Positions 8,507 to 16,335 of a stretch of 64,000 bases of DNA are shown piece after piece (the first letter of the stretch is position 1; each line of letters starts with the position of its first letter). Both the position numbers and the translations under genes were made by a program. Under the pieces are notes generated by a model. That model made no database searches. It had not been told where the DNA came from and worked only from the letters and a program-made list of their open reading frames with translations. The DNA comes from Sphingobacteriales bacterium (GTDB taxonomy: Bacteria > Bacteroidota > Bacteroidia > Chitinophagales > Chitinophagaceae): positions 1 to 64,000 of the forward strand of contig SEFP01000003.1 of NCBI GenBank assembly GCA_004144185.1. Direction: 5' to 3'.

Positions 8507-9053
8507 AGAAAATGGGGAGACTATAATTAAAATAAACTTTAAATACCTTACGCAGTTACCTCCTTATTAGTTAGCGAAAGAACTGTAAGTTCTGAGCCAA
8601 ACTAGCATATAGTACAAAAGCGATTGAGTACTTGGAGCGCGAAAGTAACTATATGTCAACCATTATTTTAGTGAATACATACAAATTAATAAAAAGGCAA
8701 AATGGCTTATTCTAACCTGTTTGTTCACAAAGTTTTAGGTATATCTAAAAGTAGGCAAACGAGTTTATAGGTTAAATTGACTTTATTGCATTCAGGAGCG
8801 TCATGATGTTGTTACCTGAATCTTGAGGCATAAATTTCTTCGAACTTCAATGCTGTTTGGAAGAACGTTTTCCTGTTGTTGTGTACCTAAACGTGTACCT
8901 TAAAATGAAATACAAAATTGAAACTCAGTACCAGTAAGGGTTTTGTAGATGTTAGTGCAATCCAGTCCTGGGCACCAGTATCGGACAGGGATATAAACGC
9001 AAGATTCTCTTTATTGATTTGATACATGTTTATTGAGGAATTTATAACCCGCT
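8507..9053. other. Intergenic region of about 550 bases
   Basis: AT-rich; presumably holds the promoter of the 8506 gene and contains scar B (8880-8977). I see no other gene and no clear terminator for the receptor gene ending at 9054. Confidence 0.6.
8880..8977 (+). repeat. Att-like scar B: GTGTACC pair and tRNA-3'-end-like core
   Basis: TGTGTACCTAAACGTGTACC at 8880-8899 lies about 60 bases before AATCCAGTCCTGGGCACCA at 8959-8977. CCAGTAAGGGTTTTGTAG at 8931 is shared in part with scar C. Unlike scars A and C there is no terminator after the core. Confidence 0.5.
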
Positions 9054-11501
9054 CTAATTTTTTACCCGGCTTTTTTCCGCGTCTGCTCCGATCGTTTCAT
9101 GCTTTCGGTCGGTATTAAAGGCTGTTCCAAAACGATAGCTAAACGAAAGGACAAGATTCCGTGAATCTATCCGGTTGGTCCAGTTTGCCTGCGCCCTGTT
9201 GAGGTTGCCTATTTCGCCCTTTGTTACTTTTGAATAGAACAGATCATTAATGCTCAGCCGCAAGGTGGTTCTTAAAGAAAGCTTTTTTTGTATAGCGAGG
9301 TTCGCTTCCCAAACGCTGCCTAATACAAACTGTGCATCATAGATGCTGGTTCTGTAACTCCCGTTTAGCTCCCCGTCCCAGCCCTTACCCGGAGCCAGGC
9401 GGATCGTGGAGGAGAGTACCCATACATTCCCCTCCGTATTCAGTACGCCGGTATAAAAGTCGCTTTTGGCAGCAATATTGGTAAACTCGGAATAGAAATG
9501 CACGTTCATCCACTTTGCCGGATCAAAGCTGCCATCTACAGATAAGCTGATGATGGTCTTTTGGCCAATGTTGCCGGGCCTGCTGTAATAGATGCCATTC
9601 CGGATCTCGATCGTCTCGTTTACATCATTCAAGGATCTGCTGTAACTGAGCATGGTCGTCAGCTTATTCCGGTAGGTATGCGACAGCTCCATGCTCTGCA
9701 CAAACGAGGGCCTGAGAAAAGGATTGCCGTTGTAATAGGTAAACTTGTCTAAAGGACTGGTGAACGGATTCAGATCCTGGTAATAAGGCCGCTCAATACG
9801 ACGCCCGTAATTAAGGCTTACTTGGTGCGTGGCAAGGCTATCAAACTTGTACGAAATATAAAAGGTCGGGAACAGGCTGGTATAGTCCCGGTTAAATGTC
9901 GAATCCGGCTTTATAAGATTGCCAAGCTGATGGCCGTTTGAATGTGTTTGCTCGGCACGCAAGCCTCCCTGCATAGCTAAGTTGCCGGTTTCAGAACTAA
10001 GATTCAAATAAGCCGCGCCGATGTCCTCTTTATAAACAAAATGATTACTCTTATTGTAATCCGGGCTGGCTGTGCCGCTTGTCAAACCCGTGTAAGCGGC
10101 TGTATTATCAGTAACAGTATGGCTGTATTTGAGTCCGGCATCCAGTTTCAGGGTAGTGGTTACCGACACTGTATAATCCGTTTTGAGGGAATAGATGTTT
10201 ATGAGACCGGGCAATTCTCCCAAAAGGGTATCGTTGGCTAAGGGTAGGCCATTGGGTAAATAACCGCTATTGTAGAACGTCTGTCTCTGAGCATTGTTAT
10301 AAATAAGGTAATCGGCATCCAGCGTCAGTCCGTGATCCTTTTTATTGAAATGTGTCTGATAATTGAGCGTCAGGCCTCCATTCCGGTACCAGATGTCTTC
10401 TTTGTTCTGAGCAACGATCACGGAATCCATCAGACGTGCGTTATTCAAAAGATAACTGATATTGTCATTTGTCTGGGAAGATGCTCTGCCCATGCCCGAT
10501 ACGAGTAGGCCAAAGGTGGAACGGGCAGAATAATAGTAATCGGCTCCGGCCCGCAGACTTACTAGATTCCCATGTCGTTTAAAAGAGCTCGTCTGGTCAA
10601 AATAGGCGGCCGGCGTATTGTTCTGATCGGTGTAGACGCGGTTAAGACCCAGATCCGAGAAGCTGTTGTTTAGGGTGTAGGAAAGATTTGCAAAAGTGCT
10701 GAGCTTGTTAGTGCGGTAGTTGAGGTTGAGGGTGTTGTTTGAACGTGTCAACTGGCCTTGTGTCAGGGCCAGATTCAGCAAGCCGTTGAAGCCTTTGGTA
10801 GCCGTCTTTTTTGTTTTGATATTGATAATACCGGCTGTACCTGAAGCATCGTACCGTGCCGGCGGGTTAGACATCAGCTCGATTTGAGCCACCAGAGAAG
10901 CCGGAATCGACCGTAGGTAATCGGCCAGTTCCGTTCCGGATAAGTACATGGGTTTATCATCCACATAGATGGTTACTCCCTGCTTGCCCCTCAGGCTGAC
11001 ATTGCCGTTGGGGTCGACGATTACACCCGGCGATTTTCCCAGCGCATCCAACGCGGTCGTACCAGCAGCGGTGATCAGCGCATCTATGTTTACGATTACG
11101 CGGTCCTGCTTATGTATGATGAGCTGCTTTTTTCCGCTCACACGTACTTCATTCAGTACACCGGCTACCACCTGCATCAGTACATCCGGCAATGCCTCCC
11201 GCGTGTCTGGCCGGATAGTCAATACGTTGCTTGTGTAACCCTTGTAGCCAGTTGCACTGCAGACGATAAAGCCGCGTCCTTCTGGTAATCCTTCCAACCG
11301 AAACCATCCGGCGGTATCTGTGAAGGCCGTTTGAACCAGCAACGAATCCGGCAATGAATGGAATGCAACGCTCACCTGAGCGATCGGTACTATTCCCGCG
11401 CTTATTACCTTTCCGGTGAGCGCGGGTAGCGCTTGGGCACGGGCTGCATTTTGGGCAAAGCATAGCCCTATGGCCGTAAAAGCCATTAAAAATCTGCTCA
11501 T
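9054..11501 (-). CDS. TonB-dependent outer-membrane receptor (outer membrane beta-barrel family)
   Basis: 815 residues. Signal peptide about 1-22 (ending ARA-Q), then a carboxypeptidase-regulatory-like domain (about 28-110), a plug domain (about 115-240, including 'LGKSPGVIVDPNGNVSLRG' and 'RYDASGTAGIINIKTKK') and a long barrel ending in an aromatic strand motif 'LVLSFSYRFG'. It is the Bacteroidota receptor type with an N-terminal beta-sandwich. It is the third gene after blaI and blaR1, with a 44-base gap and the same strand, so it is probably under that repressor. The substrate is not visible from sequence. The C-terminus runs about 20 residues past the last strand, which is unusual for a barrel but common in this family. 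Confidence 0.85.
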   Translation of the reverse strand: MSRFLMAFTAIGLCFAQNAARAQALPALTGKVISAGIVPIAQVSVAFHSLPDSLLVQTAFTDTAGWFRLEGLPEGRGFIVCSATGYKGYTSNVLTIRPDTREALPDVLMQVVAGVLNEVRVSGKKQLIIHKQDRVIVNIDALITAAGTTALDALGKSPGVIVDPNGNVSLRGKQGVTIYVDDKPMYLSGTELADYLRSIPASLVAQIELMSNPPARYDASGTAGIINIKTKKTATKGFNGLLNLALTQGQLTRSNNTLNLNYRTNKLSTFANLSYTLNNSFSDLGLNRVYTDQNNTPAAYFDQTSSFKRHGNLVSLRAGADYYYSARSTFGLLVSGMGRASSQTNDNISYLLNNARLMDSVIVAQNKEDIWYRNGGLTLNYQTHFNKKDHGLTLDADYLIYNNAQRQTFYNSGYLPNGLPLANDTLLGELPGLINIYSLKTDYTVSVTTTLKLDAGLKYSHTVTDNTAAYTGLTSGTASPDYNKSNHFVYKEDIGAAYLNLSSETGNLAMQGGLRAEQTHSNGHQLGNLIKPDSTFNRDYTSLFPTFYISYKFDSLATHQVSLNYGRRIERPYYQDLNPFTSPLDKFTYYNGNPFLRPSFVQSMELSHTYRNKLTTMLSYSRSLNDVNETIEIRNGIYYSRPGNIGQKTIISLSVDGSFDPAKWMNVHFYSEFTNIAAKSDFYTGVLNTEGNVWVLSSTIRLAPGKGWDGELNGSYRTSIYDAQFVLGSVWEANLAIQKKLSLRTTLRLSINDLFYSKVTKGEIGNLNRAQANWTNRIDSRNLVLSFSYRFGTAFNTDRKHETIGADAEKSRVKN

Positions 11502-11545
11502 AAAGGGTGTTTTGAGACCGGGCTATGCCAGGTCGTATGGGGCTG

Positions 11546-12973
11546 TTATCGGGCAGGCCCTTTCTTTAAATGGTAGTCATAGCTAATCCTTTTGCCAGGA
11601 GATTTTAAATACCTCGCCGCATACTTCTGACGAGTGGCCTCCGACTGTTTTATGCCATTCACAATCAGCGCATCGTTGTTGAGCATATAAGAGGCATTCT
11701 CCAGATCAGGAATAATGCCATCTTCGTAAAGTGCGCGATGCATGGCAGCACCGTCCATTTCAGTAAAGCGTTCCTGTAGCTTTGATTGCACTGCTACCTG
11801 TCTGTCTGTAACAGCTACTGCCGAATCTGCTTCAGCCGCCAGTGCATCTGCTTCAGCTGCATCCGCTTGCTGTCTGCTGATATCCGCAGCCGTCAGATGG
11901 CGGGTCAGCACGTCGGATATTTCCGTTGCTTCCAGGTGATTTTCCAGATTGATGCGCCTTGTTATCGTGCGACGTCTGGATTCCTGCTGTGCTGAGAGCG
12001 CTGCCACTGCAATTCCTGTGGTTAGCAACACCAGAATCATAGCTGCCTTTGCAGGCCTTATTACACGCGCTTTTTGGGCGCCTGCTATCCGGGTTACTCT
12101 GTTCAGGAGCTGGTTTTTAGGGCCGGGAAATGCCAGCGCAAAGCGATTGGCATGTGGCTGGAACTCGTAGCAGCCCAGCAATGCATTTATATAATCGCGT
12201 GTGCCGGCATGCACCTGCAGCGCCAGATCGTCACAGCAATGCTCGCGCTCCTGCCGGATAAGACTGTTGAGCCAAAGCACTGCCGGATTGAAAAAGAAAA
12301 CAGTTTCCAGGAAGACTTGCAGCAAATTGACGAGATAGTCTTTCCGGAGGATATGGGCCAGCTCGTGGCTGATAATCGCTTCCACTTCCGCAACAGTAAG
12401 GCGGTTGATAAGGCCAAGTGGCATCAGAATGACCGGCTTTACATGCCCGATGACTACCGGAACGTTTGCCAGCCCCGAATGCAGGATCTGCACTTTCCGA
12501 TGGATGCCCAATTGCGCACCGATGATACGGACTTTCTCTGTCCAGTACTGCCCGGCATCATATACCCTGACGTGCTTGAGTCGCTGAACCGCAACCATAC
12601 CGTAGCCCATCCAAAAGCCTTTTGCAACCATAATCAGCAGCCAGGCCCAGAAAATAGAAGCGGCATGACTGGTTGCATAACGTACCAGCCTCTCAGGATC
12701 AACTATTCCCAAGCCAGGCACCGCAAGACCAGTAGTGTCCGACACTTCGGTCGTGACCAGGATTGTGTGGTCTGCCTGGAGGGTTTTCGATAGCATCGCA
12801 ACCAGCGTGGCCGCCATACTGAGCGTGAATAATGCCAATGCAGCCGTCAGGTAGCGGTAACGTATTTTAGCCGGAGCGTTCCGCGTCCCCACAAGAATCA
12901 GTTCCGTGATTGCTGCGAGAATTCCTCCCTGCCAGAGGGAGTGCAGTAAGGTCATCGAAATAATGGTTTTCAT
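11546..12973 (-). CDS. blaR1: BlaR1-like M56 membrane metalloprotease antirepressor
   Basis: 475 residues. N-terminal membrane helices (about 5-28, 40-62, 105-125) lead to a gluzincin motif HELAH at 203-207 with a downstream acidic ligand in 'REHCCDD' (about 243-249), the signature of peptidase family M56. A further helix lies near 320. In BlaR1/MecR1 a signal triggers the protease and leads to cleavage of the BlaI/MecI repressor. Here the penicillin-binding sensor domain is absent; the periplasmic part is a short alpha-helical, Ala/Asp-rich segment and an unknown C-terminal region. The inducer is therefore unlikely to be a beta-lactam bound in the usual way. It follows blaI by 12 bases and precedes the receptor gene. 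Confidence 0.85.
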   Translation of the reverse strand: MKTIISMTLLHSLWQGGILAAITELILVGTRNAPAKIRYRYLTAALALFTLSMAATLVAMLSKTLQADHTILVTTEVSDTTGLAVPGLGIVDPERLVRYATSHAASIFWAWLLIMVAKGFWMGYGMVAVQRLKHVRVYDAGQYWTEKVRIIGAQLGIHRKVQILHSGLANVPVVIGHVKPVILMPLGLINRLTVAEVEAIISHELAHILRKDYLVNLLQVFLETVFFFNPAVLWLNSLIRQEREHCCDDLALQVHAGTRDYINALLGCYEFQPHANRFALAFPGPKNQLLNRVTRIAGAQKARVIRPAKAAMILVLLTTGIAVAALSAQQESRRRTITRRINLENHLEATEISDVLTRHLTAADISRQQADAAEADALAAEADSAVAVTDRQVAVQSKLQERFTEMDGAAMHRALYEDGIIPDLENASYMLNNDALIVNGIKQSEATRQKYAARYLKSPGKRISYDYHLKKGPAR

Positions 12974-12985
12974 ACCAGGATACCT

Positions 12986-13390
12986 TTAAGCGTTCGTTTC
13001 ATCATCCAGCTTGTTCAGTAAATCCTTGATAGCATTCAGTTCCTTGGGCGATGCTTTCTTGTTACCCAACAACTGCATCATCAGGCTGGACGCTGAACCC
13101 TTGTATAGGATGTTTACAAAGCGATCTAATAAGTAACCTTTGGTTTTTTGCTCCGATTCCACAGGTATGTAGATGTGTTTCATCTGGCTTTCATCTCGCC
13201 TGAGAATCCCTTTTTCTGCCATAATCTGCATTTGCTTCAGCGTAGAAGTATAATTCACATCCCGTTGTTCGTTGAGCTTGTCATTGACGAAACGGACCGT
13301 AGATGGACCGGATTCCCACAACACCAGTAATATTTCAAGCTCTGCTTTTGTAGGCTCCGGAAGAATCTTTTTCGTAGTTTCAGTTCCCAT
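12986..13390 (-). CDS. blaI: BlaI/MecI-family transcriptional repressor
   Basis: 134 residues, the usual size. The N-terminal winged helix (about 10-80, with 'PTKAELEILLVLWE' and 'NYTSTLKQMQIMAEKG') matches the Penicillinase_R family. The C-terminal helices serve dimerisation. It is the first gene of the operon blaI-blaR1-TonB receptor. An 18-base perfect palindrome sits 10 bases upstream of the ATG and overlaps the -7 box, so autorepression is very likely. From the spacing of box and start, the transcript probably begins at the ATG itself. Confidence 0.9.
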   Translation of the reverse strand: MGTETTKKILPEPTKAELEILLVLWESGPSTVRFVNDKLNEQRDVNYTSTLKQMQIMAEKGILRRDESQMKHIYIPVESEQKTKGYLLDRFVNILYKGSASSLMMQLLGNKKASPKELNAIKDLLNKLDDETNA

Positions 13391-13394
13391 TCTC

Positions 13395-13417
13395 CGAAGG
13401 TACGAAAATTTTCGTAC
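13395..13417 (-). promoter_or_regulatory. blaI operator palindrome overlapping the -7 box
   Basis: GTACGAAAATTTTCGTAC at 13400-13417 is a perfect palindrome. On the minus strand TACCTTCG at 13402-13395 fits the -7 consensus TAnnTTYG, and its first three bases lie in the palindrome. Bound repressor would cover the promoter. Only four bases separate the box from the ATG. Confidence 0.7.
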
Positions 13418-13826
13418 GATTCAAATACTATCTTTTGGTGGCAGCTGTCAACATGCTTCTAATTGGTAGGTAACTGGTCTATGGTATCTATAGTATAGAA
13501 TTCAGGGGTAGAAACCACTACCGTCCATTATCAGAAAGTAGTTGTTTAGGCTGTGATGCCGGAGAAGCGTACTGATTATAAAACTTGTAAGGGCGTTTTG
13601 ATCGCTACTTGTGCAATGGGCATTTGAGATAGAATTTGCATACCGAGAACTTGTTTAGCTGAAAGAAATGAAATAGCAACTAAGTATCAGGGGTCATTTA
13701 GTTGCTGAATAACGAGTCAATCGAAAAAATTACGAATTAGGCTCGTTTCGGCTAAACCAAAAGCAGATTTGGCTAAATAAGGCCGGGAAAGCCGTGCCAC
13801 CTTTGCTTCCACATAAGCAATCCATC
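13418..13826. other. Intergenic region between divergent blaI and epimerase genes
   Basis: About 400 bases without a gene. It contains a small inverted repeat AGCAACTAA / TTAGTTGCT at 13675-13706 with a 14-base loop, of unknown role. A weak -7-like CACCTTTG at 13798-13805 may serve the epimerase gene. I see nothing else. Confidence 0.5.
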
Positions 13827-14717
13827 ATGCACATATTTGTTACCGGAGCTACGGGCTTCGTTGGTACTGCCATCGTGCAGGAATTAGTAAGTGCCGGCCA
13901 TCAGGTACTGGGGCTGGCACGCTCAGAAGCAGCAGCTCAAAAACTCAGCAATGCAGGTGCGGATGTCCACTGGGGCGACCTTGAAGACCTGGATAGCCTG
14001 CGCAGCGGCGCAGCCGCAGCCGACGGTGTGATCCATGCGGGCTTCATTCACGACTTTACCCGATTCGCGGAGGTGTGCCAGGTAGACCGGATGGCTATTG
14101 AAGCTATTGGCGAGGCACTCATCGGTACCGATAAGCCCCTCATCGTTACCTCTGGCTCGGCGCTGGTCAGCCCTGGTAAAATGGCTACTGAAGATATCAT
14201 CCCGGCCTTTAACCCTGCCTGGCCGCGCGCTTCCGAGCAGGCTGCAGATGCAGTCGCTGCAAAGGGCGTTCGTGCGGCGTCTATCCGTTTGTCGCCTTCC
14301 GTGCATGGGGATGAGGATCGTCATGGCTTTGTTCCGATGCTGGTTACTATTGCAAAAGAAAAGGGTGTTTCCGCGTATGTGGGCGAAGGGCTGAATCGCT
14401 GGAATGCAGTTCACCGGCTGGATGCTGCCCGTCTGTTCCGCCTTGCGCTGGAAAATGTGGTGCCTTATGCCCGATACCATGCAAGTGCAGAAGAAGCGAT
14501 CACGGTTAAGTCGATAGCAGCGGCTATCGGCAAACAACTCGATCTACCGGTTGTATCCGTACTGCCCGATCTGGCAGCTGAACATTTCGGCTGGTTCAGC
14601 CAGATGGCGGCAATCGATTGTCCGGCATCGAGCCAATGGACGCAGGAGCAGTTGGGCTGGCATCCAACACATTCCACGCTCTTGGCGGATATAGAGAACG
14701 GCGTCTACACCGGATAA
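13827..14717 (+). CDS. NAD(P)-dependent epimerase/dehydratase (atypical SDR)
   Basis: The chosen start is ATG 13827 (MHIFVTGATGFVG); an upstream GTG at 13794 would add 11 residues ahead of the nucleotide-binding motif. 296 residues. The Rossmann motif GATGFVG is at about 6-12, followed by 'LARSEAAAQKL' as in NADP-binding atypical SDRs. 'VTSGSALVSPG' stands where the usual catalytic Ser/Tyr region lies, and the YxxxK is not evident, so it belongs to the atypical group related to NmrA-like/YbjT or TMR proteins. The substrate is unknown. It is followed at 100 bases by an AraC regulator, a common pairing for accessory redox genes. Confidence 0.8.
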   Translation: MHIFVTGATGFVGTAIVQELVSAGHQVLGLARSEAAAQKLSNAGADVHWGDLEDLDSLRSGAAAADGVIHAGFIHDFTRFAEVCQVDRMAIEAIGEALIGTDKPLIVTSGSALVSPGKMATEDIIPAFNPAWPRASEQAADAVAAKGVRAASIRLSPSVHGDEDRHGFVPMLVTIAKEKGVSAYVGEGLNRWNAVHRLDAARLFRLALENVVPYARYHASAEEAITVKSIAAAIGKQLDLPVVSVLPDLAAEHFGWFSQMAAIDCPASSQWTQEQLGWHPTHSTLLADIENGVYTG

Positions 14718-14816
14718 TCTGAAACCCGACCCTGGAGTGCATTTAGTAACGATTCGCAGCATTGCGAATGCACTGCCCTAAGGTGCGGCTGTAAATCACG
14801 AGCTTTATTGATTCTT

Positions 14817-15749
14817 ATGAACAGCAAGCCGCTTCAGCGTTTTAAAACAATCACCGAATACCACCGGGCTGCCGGGCTGCCCAATCCTGAACACCCGCTG
14901 ATTAGTGTGGTGCATATGAGTGAGCTGACAACGCCACTCGGCGAAGGGCCGATTAACATCATCTTCGATTTCTTCTCGATCGCGATGAAGCGGGTAGATA
15001 ATGCCAGGTTTAGGTATGGCCAGCAGGCGAGTGATTTTGATGAAGGTGTGCTCTTCTTTATGTCGCCCGGACAGGTATTTGGTATAGAAGTAGAAAAGGA
15101 CAGTGGGGTACAACATCCGGAAGGCTGGATGATCCTGATCCACCCCGACCTGCTGTGGAATACGTCGCTGGCAAAGGGAATCAAGCAATACGAATTTTTT
15201 AACTACTCGGTATATGAGGCGTTGCACTTATCCGATACAGAAAAGCAGATGCTGACGGGCATTACGCAGCATATTGAGCAGGAATACAGGGCCAATATCG
15301 ACCGGTTCTGCGAGCGCGTGATCATTGCGCAGCTGGAGCTTATCCTCACGTATTCGGAGCGGTTTTACCAGCGACAGTTCATCACCCGTAGGGTGGCTAG
15401 TCACCAGATAGTATCCAGGCTCGAAGATTTACTGAACGACTATTTTAGCAGCGGTGAGCTGGTCCGGAACGGATTGCCCGGTGTGACCGATATTGCCGCA
15501 CAGCTGAATATTTCGCCGGGATACCTCAGTGGTCTGCTCAAATCCCTGACTGGCCAGAATACCCAGCAACACCTGCACCATAAGCTGATCGAACTGGCGA
15601 AGGAAAAGCTTTCCACGACCCCCTTGTCGGTAAGTGAAATTGCCTACGAACTGGGTTTTGAGCACCTGCAATCCTTTAGTAAGCTTTTTAAAACCAAGAC
15701 AAAATTCTCACCACTGGAATTCCGCCAGTCATTCAATAGCCCTTCCTAA
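14817..15749 (+). CDS. AraC-family transcriptional regulator
   Basis: 310 residues from ATG 14817; a TTG three codons upstream is a weaker choice. The N-terminal cupin-like half (about 25-180, with 'FFMSPGQVFGIE') should sense a ligand. The C-terminal two helix-turn-helix motifs (about 205-305) include 'VTDIAAQLNISPGYLSGLLKSLTG' in shortened form and 'SVSEIAYELGFEHLQSFSKLFK', the hallmark of AraC/XylS proteins. It probably regulates the adjacent epimerase gene. No operator can be named. The stop is followed by an interval containing scar C. Confidence 0.88.
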   Translation: MNSKPLQRFKTITEYHRAAGLPNPEHPLISVVHMSELTTPLGEGPINIIFDFFSIAMKRVDNARFRYGQQASDFDEGVLFFMSPGQVFGIEVEKDSGVQHPEGWMILIHPDLLWNTSLAKGIKQYEFFNYSVYEALHLSDTEKQMLTGITQHIEQEYRANIDRFCERVIIAQLELILTYSERFYQRQFITRRVASHQIVSRLEDLLNDYFSSGELVRNGLPGVTDIAAQLNISPGYLSGLLKSLTGQNTQQHLHHKLIELAKEKLSTTPLSVSEIAYELGFEHLQSFSKLFKTKTKFSPLEFRQSFNSPS

Positions 15750-15818
15750 GTTTAATTCAGAGACGAAAGAATGGCTTCTTTAAATGGACTCCTTCTTGTG
15801 TTTCTAAAAAATAGAATC

Positions 15819-15913
15819 GTGTACTGTAGCGCCAGTAAGGGCTTCAAGCCAATTGAAGCAATCCATTCCTGGGCACCAAAACAAAAAACCCGTGCTCGTC
15901 GCGGGTTTTTTGT
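15819..15913 (+). repeat. Att-like scar C: tRNA-3'-end-like core and terminator
   Basis: A single GTGTAC (15820) is followed by CCAGTAAGGGCTTC and then AATCCATTCCTGGGCACCA at 15860-15878, one base different from the core of scar B. A terminator follows. The sequence beyond the terminator ('TTCTAATTCTTGCGAAACA') resembles that beyond the terminator of scar A, so the homology extends past the core. Confidence 0.5.
15881..15913 (+). terminator. Rho-independent terminator after scar C
   Basis: ACAAAAAACCCG and CGGGTTTTTTGT pair around a nine-base loop, giving a strong A/T-flanked hairpin. The stem resembles that at 4862-4890. Confidence 0.75.
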
Positions 15914-16222
15914 CCATGAGGATTTTGGCCCTTCTAATTCTTGCGAAACATTAGACTTCCGGAAGATAATGACTTCCGAAAGACGCCATTAGCGCGCTAT
16001 AGCTGTACTTTTTCATCAACGGGACTGTGCTGGACTCTGATGGTGGTTCGTCTTTCCCGTTTACGCAGAAGGTATAAACAGCCCGATTAGCAGTACGATA
16101 AAATGCCGAACTGACCTATGCCCTCCCTTGACGGTGTTGCGACAGTAAAGGATGGACTACTATCGTTATATAATTTAAAAAATTATTTCGATGCTCATTT
16201 TTTCCTGAATCCGAAGCAGTAA

Positions 16223-16271
16223 ATAGGGGGTACCCCCTATATGCAAATAGCGATCACAGGGAGACCTTTAC
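16223..16271 (+). promoter_or_regulatory. Promoter with perfect ATAGGGGGTACCCCCTAT palindrome
   Basis: The 18-base palindrome at 16223-16240 runs into CTATATGCAA (16237-16246), then 19 bases, then CTTTAC (16266-16271). The blocks and spacing are the same as at 4522-4570. The start codon of the gene is at 16336. Confidence 0.55.
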
Positions 16272-16335
16272 CTTCTCGACTGCGAATCCTTTTTATTAAG
16301 AACCATTAAATTATTGATCGTCTTTCTCCCAGACT

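Larger units (their letters stand above)
15750..16335. other. Intergenic region of about 590 bases holding scar C and an adhesin promoter
   Basis: Contains scar C with its terminator (15819-15913), the first TTCCGGAA after the long gap (15957-15964), a short frame reading FFINGTVLDSDGG then a stop near 16077 that may be decayed coding sequence, and the promoter at 16223-16271. Confidence 0.6.

Noticed and set aside
15771-15992. 73-codon frame across scar C
   Set aside because: It crosses a terminator and the tRNA-like core and looks like chance.
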